Origin: Microvirga massiliensis
GTDB lineage: Bacteria > Pseudomonadota > Alphaproteobacteria > Rhizobiales > Beijerinckiaceae
Length of the DNA: 64,000 nucleotides
Assembly (NCBI RefSeq): GCF_001006805.1
Contig: NZ_LN811365.1
Location: forward strand, 131,547-195,546
Direction: 5' to 3'
The notes below the pieces were generated by a model that saw only the letters and a program-made list of their open reading frames with translations, ran no database searches and had not been told where the DNA came from. Position 1 is the first letter of the stretch; each line of letters opens with the position of its first letter. Below are positions 16,709 through 24,586 of this stretch, piece by piece. The position numbers and the translations under genes are program-made.

Positions 16709-17836
16709 TCAGTCGGCGACCTCGTTTCCTGCGTAATCGATCTTGCCGTCGGGACCCTTCTTCCACGTATACATGACGTAGTCCGGACGCGTGATATCGC
16801 CCTTCTTGTCGAAGGAGAGTTCGCCGAGCACGGTCTTGTAGGGCTTACCTTCCCGAATGATCTCCGACATCTTCTTCGGGTTCACGCCCCCCGCCTGCTT
16901 CGCCGCATCGACGAGGATCTGCACCGCAGCGTAGCTGTAGAGGGTGTAGGCTTCCGGCTCGTAGTTCTTGGCCTTGAACTTCGCCACGGCGTCCTTGGCG
17001 GCCGGGTTCTTTCGCGGATCGGGCGCGAAGGTCATGAGCGTTCCGTCGGCACCGGGACCGGCGATCGAGACGAACTCTGCCGAGACGATGCCGTCACCGG
17101 ACATGAGCGGCGCTTGCAGGCCCTGGTCGCGCATCTGGCGAATGATCAGACCGGCTTCCGTGTGGAGTCCGCCGAAATAGACGACGTCGACATTCGCCTG
17201 CTTCAGCTTGGACACGAGCGCCGAATAGTCTTTCTCACCCGGATTGATGCCCTCGTACAGCACCTCCTTCAGACCCTTCGCGTTCATCGCCTTCTGGGTC
17301 TCGTCGGCCAAGCCCTTCCCATAGGGTGTCTTGTCGTGGATCACCGCGACCTTCTTGCCCTTGAATTTGTTCGCGAGATAGGCGCCCGCAACTGCGCCCT
17401 GCTGGTCGTCGCGACCGCAGGTGCGGAAGGTGTTCCACAGGCCACGGTCGGTGAACCGGGGGTTCGTGGAGGCCGGGGAGATCTGGATCATGCCCGCCTC
17501 TTCGTAGACCTCCGAAGCGGGGATCGAGACACCAGAGTTGAAGTGGCCAACCACCATCTTCACGCCCTCGGCCGCGAACTTGTTCGCGACGGAAACGCCC
17601 TGCTTCGGATCCGAGACGTCGTCGCCGATCACCAATTCCAGCTTCTGGCCATTGATGCCACCGGCGGCATTGATGTCCTCCACGGCCTGTTCGGCGCCGT
17701 TCTTCATTTGCGCTCCGAAAGCGGCATTCGGTCCGGTGATCGGGCCCGCGACGCCGATCTTGATCTGCGCCTGAGCCATGCTCGAGAACGCAAGGCCGAG
17801 ACCGAGCGCGACGCCGGTCAACAGCATTTTCTTCAT
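16709..17836 (-). CDS. Branched-chain amino acid ABC transporter substrate-binding protein (LivJ/LivK type)
   Basis: This is a periplasmic type I binding protein that delivers leucine, isoleucine, valine or related amino acids to LivHM. The 375-residue protein has a signal peptide (MKKMLLTGVALGLGLAFSSMAQA) and family blocks IKIGVAGPITGPNAAFG, GVSIPASEVYEEAGM, ISPASTNPRFTDRG and CGRDDQQGAVAGAYLA. AGGAG lies 8 bases before the ATG at 17836. It is the last gene of the liv operon. A clear paralogue is encoded at 60385-61560. Confidence 0.93.
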   Translation of the reverse strand: MKKMLLTGVALGLGLAFSSMAQAQIKIGVAGPITGPNAAFGAQMKNGAEQAVEDINAAGGINGQKLELVIGDDVSDPKQGVSVANKFAAEGVKMVVGHFNSGVSIPASEVYEEAGMIQISPASTNPRFTDRGLWNTFRTCGRDDQQGAVAGAYLANKFKGKKVAVIHDKTPYGKGLADETQKAMNAKGLKEVLYEGINPGEKDYSALVSKLKQANVDVVYFGGLHTEAGLIIRQMRDQGLQAPLMSGDGIVSAEFVSIAGPGADGTLMTFAPDPRKNPAAKDAVAKFKAKNYEPEAYTLYSYAAVQILVDAAKQAGGVNPKKMSEIIREGKPYKTVLGELSFDKKGDITRPDYVMYTWKKGPDGKIDYAGNEVAD

Positions 17837-17949
17837 TAGGCTACTCCTCTGGTGGTTCTTGAGGCCCGAAAGGGCTGGTTCGGCGGTCGTGGCCGCCGTC
17901 CGAGCGTCATCATGCCGCATTCTGCGCATAAGTCACGCCGGATTCAGAA

Positions 17950-18315
17950 TTATCGAGACGCACTCTCGGCGCCTTTGGCTCGCCAGCTGAAGAGGCCGGT
18001 TCGTTCGTAAAGCCAGCGATACTGTGTCGTCATCTGCCGCGCGCGCGTGTACCGGTATCCGAGAGATCCGATCAGCAGCACCACGATCGCATCGATCACA
18101 TAATAATGGAGCGAGAGGAGAGTGCCGTCGAAGAGGGCGAAGTGGATGAAGCGCACTGCCGCAGCGAGAATCAGGAGATACGCGATGAGAACGCCATAGG
18201 GTCGCCATGTCACCGCCATGGCCCGGCCGGTCATCCAAGCCGCCCAGCCACCCATCGTCACGGTGACGAGGAGGAAGAGCCAGATCGACGGCTCTTCGTA
18301 GAGTATGCCCTGCAT
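17950..18315 (-). CDS. Small membrane protein of the liv operon (DUF6867-like)
   Basis: The 121-residue protein has three to four hydrophobic segments (about 10-28, 40-58, 62-85) and ends in a basic tail (YRYTRARQMTTQYRWLYERTG). Its ATG overlaps the livF stop in a TAATG junction, so it is translated with the transporter. I believe related proteins sit in liv operons of other Hyphomicrobiales and are listed as DUF6867, but that name is from memory. Function unknown; an accessory subunit of the permease is the simplest guess. Confidence 0.75.
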   Translation of the reverse strand: MQGILYEEPSIWLFLLVTVTMGGWAAWMTGRAMAVTWRPYGVLIAYLLILAAAVRFIHFALFDGTLLSLHYYVIDAIVVLLIGSLGYRYTRARQMTTQYRWLYERTGLFSWRAKGAESASR

Positions 18316-19088
18316 TAGTGCCGCCCTCCTTCGAGGTAGGCTGCCCGTACCTGCGGATTGCTCAGCAGCTCTTGTCCGGTTCCGGACAACGTGATCGTCC
18401 CGGTCACCATCACGTAGCCGCGATGCGCAAGCTTCAAGGCATGATAGGCATTCTGCTCGACGAGGAACACCGTCATCCCGTCACGCTTGTTCAATTCTCG
18501 GATCACGTCGAAGATCTGTTTCACGACGAGGGGCGCGAGTCCGAGGGAGGGCTCGTCGAGAAGGAGGAGCCGGGGACGGCTCATCAGCGCGCGAGCGATC
18601 GCGAGCATCTGCTGCTCACCGCCGGAGAGGGTGCCTCCGCGCTGATGGAGCCTCTCCTTCAGACGCGGAAAGATCGTGCAGACCCGTTCGAGATCCTCGT
18701 CGAAATGCGCCGCATTGTTGATCGAGGCACCCATCTGGAGATTTTCGAAGACGCTCATGCGCGGGAAGATGCGCCGCCCTTCGGGAGATTGCGCGATCGA
18801 CATGCGCGCAATTTCATGGGTGGGGACACGTGTGATGTCGCGTCCCGCAAATGTGATCGTTCCCTCGCGCGCGCGGGGGTTGCCGAAGATCGTCATCATC
18901 AATGTCGACTTGCCGGCGCCGTTGGCGCCGATGATCGTCACGATCTCCCCTTCGTAGATGTCGAGATCAACGCCTTTCAGGGCAACGATATTACCGTAAT
19001 AGGTCTTGACCCCGCGGATCGTAAGCAGCGGCGGGCGTGCCGTCCGGCTGGCTTGGTCGGCCAGAACATTGGTGTCGGCGACGCTCAT
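18315..19088 (-). CDS. livF: Branched-chain amino acid ABC transporter ATP-binding protein LivF
   Basis: This is one of the two cytoplasmic ATPases that power LivHM. The 257-residue protein shows Walker A GANGAGKST, the Q-loop region IAQSPEGRRIFPRMSV, signature LSGGEQQMLAIARAL, Walker B LLLLDEPSLGLAP and the H-loop region VFLVEQNAYHAL; the EQN triplet is typical of LivF. The start at 19088 follows the 175-base repeat-bearing gap after livG. A frame running further upstream into the repeat is not coding. Confidence 0.95.
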   Translation of the reverse strand: MSVADTNVLADQASRTARPPLLTIRGVKTYYGNIVALKGVDLDIYEGEIVTIIGANGAGKSTLMMTIFGNPRAREGTITFAGRDITRVPTHEIARMSIAQSPEGRRIFPRMSVFENLQMGASINNAAHFDEDLERVCTIFPRLKERLHQRGGTLSGGEQQMLAIARALMSRPRLLLLDEPSLGLAPLVVKQIFDVIRELNKRDGMTVFLVEQNAYHALKLAHRGYVMVTGTITLSGTGQELLSNPQVRAAYLEGGRH

Positions 19089-19106
19089 GGATGTACCCGT
19101 ACATAA

Positions 19107-19228
19107 CGTGGCGTTTCCCTCCCCACTCGGACGCTCCCACAAGGGGCGAGGTGATGTGCGAGCGGCCGCCTCTTCACCTCTCCCTCGAGGGAAGAGGTCG
19201 ACGCCCGAAGGGCGGCGGGTGAGGGTGG
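19107..19228. repeat. Dispersed repeat (family C) between livG and livF
   Basis: The palindrome CCTCTCCCTCGAGGGAAGAGG spans 19177-19197 in near-perfect form. A second small hairpin CGCCCGAAGGGCG lies at 19202-19214, and GGGTGAGGGTGGC follows. This layout matches a motif I know as common between genes in Hyphomicrobiales. It sits inside an operon, in the only large gap of the liv cluster. Confidence 0.65.
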
Positions 19229-19263
19229 CAGCGCTGCGGAACGAGCGATTGGCGCACCCGTGC

Positions 19264-20106
19264 TCATGCACCGACCTCCGCCTCGACTTCGGAAACTTCG
19301 TCGTCCTCGACACCGAGATAGGCGGCGATGACGCGGGCGTCGTCCTTCACCTCGGTCGGCGTGCCATCAGAGATCTTCGTGCCGTAATCGAGGACGACCA
19401 CATGGTCCGAGATCCCCATCACAACCGACATGTCGTGCTCGATCAGGAGGACCGACGTATTGTCGTCTTTGCGGATCGACAGCAGCAACTCGTTCAATTG
19501 ATGACTCTCGCGCGGATTGAGGCCCGCTGCCGGCTCGTCGAGGCACAGGAGCGTCGGTTCGGTGCACATCGCCCGGGCGATCTCGAGCCGGCGCTGATCA
19601 CCATAGGGCAGATCGCCGGCAGGATCGTCGGCTCGGCCGATGAGATTAATCCTTTCGAGCCACGCCATGGCTCGCTCGATCGCCCGGCGCTCGGCCGTAC
19701 GGTATCCGCCCACGCCGAGAATGCCGAGCACGGTGAAACCCGACGCGAGCATCAGCGGGTTGTGCTGCGCGACGAGGAGGTTCTCGAGTACGGTCATCCC
19801 CGAGAACAAGCGAATGTTCTGGAATGTCCGGGCGACCTTCGCGCGCCAGTTGATGCTGTGACCTGGCAGGCGCTCGAGGAAGAACTGATCGCCCGATGCG
19901 GTTCGCAGTGAGAGCATGCCTTCCGTCGGCTTATAGAAGCCGGTGATGCAATTGAACACCGTCGTCTTGCCGGCGCCGTTCGGTCCGATGAGCGCCGTGA
20001 TGTCGCCGCGGCCGACCCGGAACGAAAGATCGTTGACAGCGACCAAGCCACCGAAGCGCATGGTGAGGTGTTGGACATCCAGCACCGGATCGTTGTCCCA
20101 GCGCAT
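19264..20106 (-). CDS. livG: Branched-chain amino acid ABC transporter ATP-binding protein LivG
   Basis: This is the second ATPase of the importer. The 280-residue protein has Walker A GPNGAGKTT, the LivG-type insertion before ARTFQNIRLFSGMTV, signature LPYGDQRRLEIARAM, Walker B LLCLDEPAAGLNP and H-loop VLLIEHDMSVVMG. The start at 20106 shares bases with the livM stop (TGATG), which fixes it over longer alternatives. It carries an acidic C-terminal tail (GVEDDEVSEVEAEVGA). Confidence 0.95.
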   Translation of the reverse strand: MRWDNDPVLDVQHLTMRFGGLVAVNDLSFRVGRGDITALIGPNGAGKTTVFNCITGFYKPTEGMLSLRTASGDQFFLERLPGHSINWRAKVARTFQNIRLFSGMTVLENLLVAQHNPLMLASGFTVLGILGVGGYRTAERRAIERAMAWLERINLIGRADDPAGDLPYGDQRRLEIARAMCTEPTLLCLDEPAAGLNPRESHQLNELLLSIRKDDNTSVLLIEHDMSVVMGISDHVVVLDYGTKISDGTPTEVKDDARVIAAYLGVEDDEVSEVEAEVGA

Positions 20107-21506
20107 CAACCGTGTCCCTCCTTCACGAGGGATCCGGAAATCGCCTTGCGCTCCTTCAGCACGACAGAAGGCTGGCGGTTGGCTACGAGGCCTCGTGGCC
20201 GCCACACCATCATGGCGACCATGCCGAGACCGAAGAGCAGCAACCGGTATTCGTTGGGATCGAAGCCTGCACCGAAGACCGCCTTCAGGAAGTCCAAATT
20301 GCGCAGGATCTCGGGTCCGCCGACGAGGACCACCGCACCGATCGCAACGCCGATCTGCGAACCCATTCCCCCGAGGACGACGATCGCGAGAATGATCGCG
20401 GATTCGAGGAAGTTGAAGCTCTCCGGTGACACGAAGCCCTGACGTACCGAGAAGAACGCGCCGGCAAAGCCGCCGAACATCGCGCCCATGGCAAATGCGG
20501 TCAGCTTCGTGTTCGTCGTGTTGATGCCAAGCGAGCGGCAGGCGATCTCGTCTTCGCGAAGTGCCTCCCAGGCCCGTCCGACGGGGAGCCGACGCAGCCG
20601 CATCGTCACGAAATTCGTGATGAGGGCGAGCGCGAGGATCAGGTAGTACAGGAAGATGATGCGGTGCATCGCATCGAATGTCAGCCCGAATGTCGCCGCG
20701 AAGCCGTTATCGCTCGAGTTGAAGGGAATCCCGAAGAAGCTGACGCGCGGGATCGACGAGATGCCGGCACCACCATTGGTCAGAGCGACCCAATTGATCA
20801 GCACGAGCCGGACGATCTCGCCGAAGGCGAGCGTCACGATGGCGAGATAGTCGCCACGCAGACGCAGGACCGGAAATCCCAACAGGACGCCCCAGAAGGC
20901 AGCAAGCGTTCCCGCCAGCGGCAGGCAGATCCAGAAGGAGAGGCCAAACGTGGTCGACAGCAGCGCATACGAATAGGCGCCGACTGCATAGAAGGCCACA
21001 TATCCGAGGTCGAGAAGGCCAGCGAGGCCGACCACGATGTTCAGGCCCCAGCCGAGCATCACATAGGTGAGGATCAGGATGCCGAGATCCACCCAGTAGC
21101 GTGACTCGCTCAGGCCGCCCTGGACGAAATAGACGATCACGGGAAAGGTGAGCGCAATACCCAGGAAGATCGGCACGCCGGCAGTCGAGAGAAACCGGCC
21201 GAGGCTGCTGGCGACCCGCGATGGTCCGGAGGCGCCCCTCGCTTCTCGGGTCGCGTGGAAAGCCTCTATGGCCAGACGGCCTGCGAAAGCGATGGCGCAA
21301 AACAGGGCGACGAGGCCCCAGCGCGGCGTCAGAAAGAGATCGGCGCCGCTCTGGTCCGTCCGATAAGCGATGATCGGAAACGAGAGCCCGAGGGTCAGGA
21401 GAGCTGTCAGCGCGGCATGCTTGACGGCTGCTGCGAGATCGAAGGTGGGCCGCACCACGGCGGTGGCCGACGCCGCGATGGTCGTTGAGGTGGTCGATGC
21501 CGTCAT
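20106..21506 (-). CDS. livM: Branched-chain amino acid ABC transporter permease LivM
   Basis: This is an inner-membrane permease that pairs with LivH. At 466 residues it is longer than many LivM proteins because of an N-terminal extension with two extra hydrophobic segments before the core (which starts near residue 115). The core shows WGLNIVVGLAGLLDLGYVAFYAVGAY, FPVLRLRGDYLAIVTLAFGEIVRL and the cytoplasmic coupling block GRAWEALREDEIACRSLGIN. It ends at the livG start with a one-base overlap and begins 12 bases after livH. Confidence 0.95.
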   Translation of the reverse strand: MTASTTSTTIAASATAVVRPTFDLAAAVKHAALTALLTLGLSFPIIAYRTDQSGADLFLTPRWGLVALFCAIAFAGRLAIEAFHATREARGASGPSRVASSLGRFLSTAGVPIFLGIALTFPVIVYFVQGGLSESRYWVDLGILILTYVMLGWGLNIVVGLAGLLDLGYVAFYAVGAYSYALLSTTFGLSFWICLPLAGTLAAFWGVLLGFPVLRLRGDYLAIVTLAFGEIVRLVLINWVALTNGGAGISSIPRVSFFGIPFNSSDNGFAATFGLTFDAMHRIIFLYYLILALALITNFVTMRLRRLPVGRAWEALREDEIACRSLGINTTNTKLTAFAMGAMFGGFAGAFFSVRQGFVSPESFNFLESAIILAIVVLGGMGSQIGVAIGAVVLVGGPEILRNLDFLKAVFGAGFDPNEYRLLLFGLGMVAMMVWRPRGLVANRQPSVVLKERKAISGSLVKEGHG

Positions 21507-21518
21507 GGCTTGCTCGTC

Positions 21519-22439
21519 CTAGACCTTCTCGACTTCCGGTCGACCCAAGATGCCCGAGGGCATGAAGATCAGGACGATCGCAAGGATCGAGAACGCAGCG
21601 ACATCCTTGTATTCGATGGAGAAATAGGCCGACCAGAGCGTCTCGATCAGTCCGATGATGAGACCGCCCAGCACGGCGCCAGGCAGGGATCCGATGCCGC
21701 CGAGCACGGCGGCCGTGAAGGCCTTGATCCCAGGAACGAACCCGTCCGCGAAGCTCACGACCCCGTAATAGAGGAGATACATCGTGCCTGCGACTGCTGC
21801 GAGTGCGGCGCCGATTACGAAAGTCAGCGAGATCGTGCGGTCCACGTCTATTCCCAAGAGGGCCGCCATCCTCCGGTCCTGCTCGCAGGCGCGTTGCGCT
21901 CGCCCGAGAGAGGTGTTCTGGACGATGTACCAGAAGATTCCGAGAAGCAGCGCGGTCGCGAACATGATCACGATCTGCTTGTAGGAGAGCGCCACGGCAT
22001 AACCGCTCGCACCTTCCCAGAGCACGATGACGTCCTGGACCATCGGGGGAGTCGGCTTGTTGCGAGCGCCCTGGGCGACCTGGACGAAGTTGGCGAGAAA
22101 GATCGAGACGCCGATGGCCGAGATCAGGGGCGCCAGCCGGAAAGAGCCCCGCAAGGGCCGGTAGGCGAGCCGCTCCAACGTCCAGCCCCACAGGGAGGTG
22201 AAGGCCATCGAGACCAGGAGAACGATCAGGAGCGCCAGCGCAACGGACCCTATCCCGAGCAGGGTGGTGAGGATAAGGAAAGTGATCAGAGCGATGAAGG
22301 CGCTCAGCATGAACACGTCGCCGTGAGCGAAGTTCACCATGCCGATGATGCCGTAGACCATCGTGTATCCGATGGCGATCAGCCCATAGATTGAGCCGAG
22401 GGTCAGCCCATTGATGAGCTGTTGAACAAAAACTTCCAT
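21519..22439 (-). CDS. livH: Branched-chain amino acid ABC transporter permease LivH
   Basis: This is the first gene of the operon and the partner permease of LivM. The 306-residue protein begins with the family hallmark VQQLINGLTLGSIYGLIAIG and continues YTMVYGIIGMVNFAHGDVFM. The coupling motif RACEQDRRMAALLGIDVDRT lies near residue 190. Seven to eight membrane segments are visible. Context with livM, livG, livF and a binding protein makes the assignment firm. Confidence 0.95.
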   Translation of the reverse strand: MEVFVQQLINGLTLGSIYGLIAIGYTMVYGIIGMVNFAHGDVFMLSAFIALITFLILTTLLGIGSVALALLIVLLVSMAFTSLWGWTLERLAYRPLRGSFRLAPLISAIGVSIFLANFVQVAQGARNKPTPPMVQDVIVLWEGASGYAVALSYKQIVIMFATALLLGIFWYIVQNTSLGRAQRACEQDRRMAALLGIDVDRTISLTFVIGAALAAVAGTMYLLYYGVVSFADGFVPGIKAFTAAVLGGIGSLPGAVLGGLIIGLIETLWSAYFSIEYKDVAAFSILAIVLIFMPSGILGRPEVEKV

Positions 22440-22532
22440 ATCCGCCCTAAGCCCCCTCTGGAGGGGAATTATGATTGTGGTCCGACCTCAGCCTCCTTGT
22501 AACATCGAGGCCAAAGGGTCGAAAGGTGGCGG

Positions 22533-22561
22533 GTTCTAGCAAAAGGACTAAGGAACCACAA
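22533..22561 (-). promoter_or_regulatory. Candidate promoter of the liv operon
   Basis: On the minus strand TTGTGG (22561-22556) is followed by 17 bases and TAGAAC (22538-22533), a fair housekeeping -35/-10 pair about 95 bases before livH. The rest of the 22440-22658 gap between the divergent livH and flavin reductase genes shows nothing else firm. Confidence 0.4.
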
Positions 22562-22658
22562 CGACCCTGCCGGCGGCCCATGGGCTTCCCTTCGGCGCGG
22601 GTAGCACTTATCTCGGGCCCGTCTGCGCCGTGTCCGGAATGCGCAGCGCGAGATCTTG

Positions 22659-23180
22659 ATGCCTGAGAGACCCACCACGACCCCGCCGGACCTGCGCGGG
22701 GCGCTTGATCCCCATCTGTTCCGCGAAGGCATGAGCCGGGTGGCCGGAGCCGTGCACATCGTAGCAACCGATGGGCAGGCCGGTCGGGCAGGCTTCACCG
22801 CGACTGCGGTGGCGCCAGTGACGGATCAGCCCGCCTCTCTCCTCGTCTGCATCAATGCGGCCGGGCGCTCGGCGCGATCCGTGCAGGCAAATCACGCCTT
22901 CAGCGTCAACACACTTTCGGCCGGGGATCAGGCCATCGCAGACATCTTTGCCGGGCGCGCCGGGCTGGAGGGGCGAGATCGTTTTTCGGTGGGCTCCTGG
23001 GACACCCTCGAAACCGGGTGTCCTGTCCTCACTACCGGCCTCGTCGCCTTCGATTGCCGCCTGATGGATTCCCGCCTCGTCGCGACGCATTTCGTGATCA
23101 TCGGCGAGATCGTCGCCATTCGACTCGGGCAGGCGGCGCCGGCGCTGGTCTACAGCAATCGCTCCTACCACGCTCTTTAG
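22659..23180 (+). CDS. Flavin reductase-like FMN-binding protein
   Basis: The 173-residue protein belongs to the flavin-reductase (HpaC/RutF-like) split-barrel family, which reduces FMN or FAD with NAD(P)H for a partner monooxygenase. Features are FREGMSRVAGAVHIVATDG, the flavin-phosphate region FTATAVAPVTDQPASLLVCI, FSVNTLSAGDQAIADIFAG and ALVYSNRSYHAL at the end. No partner oxygenase gene lies nearby. It precedes coxG on the same strand by 199 bases and may or may not belong to that operon. Confidence 0.87.
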   Translation: MPERPTTTPPDLRGALDPHLFREGMSRVAGAVHIVATDGQAGRAGFTATAVAPVTDQPASLLVCINAAGRSARSVQANHAFSVNTLSAGDQAIADIFAGRAGLEGRDRFSVGSWDTLETGCPVLTTGLVAFDCRLMDSRLVATHFVIIGEIVAIRLGQAAPALVYSNRSYHAL

Positions 23181-23379
23181 AGAAAGCGCTTCGGCACCGA
23201 AAGACCCGTGGCTCCAGGCTGGCTGTCGGGGCATGGCCGAATCGGAAGCCCGACGAATCGCCTGGCGAGTCGGCTCCGCGTCTCTGGCTCGCGCTTCCCT
23301 CCGTCAGCCGACTGGCACTTTGGTGCCGGGCCGTTAGAGTGATGCCCTCTCACGAAGGGCAGCAGAACGGAGATTCGAC

Positions 23380-23841
23380 ATGGCCATGACGATGCAAGGC
23401 GAGGTAACGCTGCCGGCGGAACGGGCGCGGGTCTGGGCTGCGCTGAACGATCCCGAAGTCCTGAAAGCCTGCATCCCGGGCTGCCAGGAACTCGAGAAGG
23501 TGAGCGACACTGAGTTCGCCGCAGTCGCGAAGCTGGCGGTGGGACCTGTCAAGGCGACCTTCAAGGGCAATGTCATACTCTCCGACATAGACGCGCCGAA
23601 CGGCTACACGATTACCGGCGAAGGGCAGGGGGGTGTGGCCGGATTCGCGAAAGGTGGCGCGAAGGTGCGCCTCGCCGAGGCGGAGGGCGGAACGCAGTTG
23701 AGTTACGATGTCGAGGCGCAGGTTGGCGGCAAGATCGCGCAACTGGGCGGGCGCCTCATCAACGGCGTCGCGAAAAAGTATGCCGACCAGTTCTTCGGCA
23801 ATTTTGCCAAGCTCCTCGCTCCGGCCGAAAATGCCGCCTGA
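23380..23841 (+). CDS. coxG: CoxG-like carbon monoxide dehydrogenase accessory protein (SRPBCC fold)
   Basis: CoxG proteins are thought to anchor or recruit CO-dehydrogenase-type enzymes to the membrane. The 153-residue protein has the START/SRPBCC N-terminus MQGEVTLPAERARVWAALND, the family block PEVLKACIPGCQELEKV and the late helix INGVAKKYADQFFGNFAKLL. It lacks the long C-terminal hydrophobic tail found in the CoxG of CO oxidisers, so membrane anchoring is doubtful. It opens the cox gene set, 174 bases before coxS. Confidence 0.9.
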   Translation: MAMTMQGEVTLPAERARVWAALNDPEVLKACIPGCQELEKVSDTEFAAVAKLAVGPVKATFKGNVILSDIDAPNGYTITGEGQGGVAGFAKGGAKVRLAEAEGGTQLSYDVEAQVGGKIAQLGGRLINGVAKKYADQFFGNFAKLLAPAENAA

Positions 23842-23853
23842 ATCCGCGCTTTC

Positions 23854-23889
23854 GGCGGTCAATTCGCGAGATGACGGTCCTTGACCGCC
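23854..23889 (+). other. Intercistronic hairpin after coxG
   Basis: GGCGGTCAA (23854-23862) pairs perfectly with TTGACCGCC (23881-23889) over an 18-base loop, 12 bases after the coxG stop. No T-tract follows. It may mark the 3' end of a processed coxG mRNA or a partial terminator. Confidence 0.45.
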
Positions 23890-24015
23890 AATTCAGGCCG
23901 GTTCACATTCCTTTTCGACGCGTTGAGCCCGCGTGCTCCGTCTCACGAATGACATGCCCGTCCCGGGCTCCGGCAATAAGGTCGGCATTCAGGCTGACCA
24001 GGAGGAGGAGAACTC

Positions 24016-24510
24016 ATGACCACCGTTTCGATGACGGTGAACGGTCAACCCGTCACCGCTGATATCGAACCGCGCACTCTTCTCGTCACGTTCCTGCGCG
24101 AGAATCTTCGCCTCACGGGCACCCATGTCGGCTGCGACACGAGCCAATGCGGCGCCTGCGTCGTCCATCTCGACGGCGAGGCCGTGAAATCCTGCACGGT
24201 CCTCGCGGTTCAGGCGCAAGGGAGTTCGGTCACGACCATCGAAGGGCTCGCCACGGACGGAGAACTGCATCCCATGCAGGCAGCGTTCCGCGAGAACCAT
24301 GGCCTGCAGTGTGGTTTCTGCACGCCCGGCATGATCATGTCGGCCGTCGACATCGTCAGGCGCAAGGGCAAGGACCTCGACGAGGCGACTATCCGCGCCG
24401 AGCTCGAAGGCAATCTTTGCAGATGCACGGGCTACCACAACATCGTGAAGTCGATTGCCGCCGGGGCTCAGGCCATGGCGCAGGCGCCGCTTCAGCAGGC
24501 AGCCGAATGA
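24016..24510 (+). CDS. coxS: Aerobic CO-dehydrogenase-like small subunit, 2x[2Fe-2S]
   Basis: This is the electron-transfer subunit of a molybdenum hydroxylase. The 164-residue protein binds a plant-type cluster through CDTSQCGACVVHLDGEAVKSC (about 43-63) and a second cluster through CGFCTPGMIMSA and CRCTGYHNIV (about 101-145). All eight cysteines are present. A strong AGGAGGAGG site lies before the ATG. The gene order small-large-medium here differs from the M-S-L order of the Oligotropha CO dehydrogenase operon. Confidence 0.95.
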   Translation: MTTVSMTVNGQPVTADIEPRTLLVTFLRENLRLTGTHVGCDTSQCGACVVHLDGEAVKSCTVLAVQAQGSSVTTIEGLATDGELHPMQAAFRENHGLQCGFCTPGMIMSAVDIVRRKGKDLDEATIRAELEGNLCRCTGYHNIVKSIAAGAQAMAQAPLQQAAE

Positions 24511-24514
24511 TCGG

Positions 24515-24535
24515 ACCCGCGCCCCAGGCGCGGGT
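24515..24535 (+). other. Intercistronic hairpin between coxS and coxL
   Basis: ACCCGCGCC (24515-24523) and GGCGCGGGT (24527-24535) form a perfect 9-bp stem with a 3-base loop, then TCTTGCATTTC. It resembles a weak terminator or an mRNA-stabilising hairpin placed to set the small:large subunit ratio. Confidence 0.6.
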
Positions 24536-24586
24536 TCTTGCATTTCGAGGACAACGCCCGCGAGAGGCAGCCCAGGAGGACTTCGC

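Noticed and set aside
16277..17839. 520-codon plus-strand frame from ccdA into the liv binding protein gene
   Set aside because: It overlaps two well-supported genes and crosses a clear terminator hairpin.
19088..19313. N-terminal extension of livF into the repeat
   Set aside because: The extra 75 residues come from the palindromic repeat and overlap livG; LivF proteins begin near MSVADTNV.
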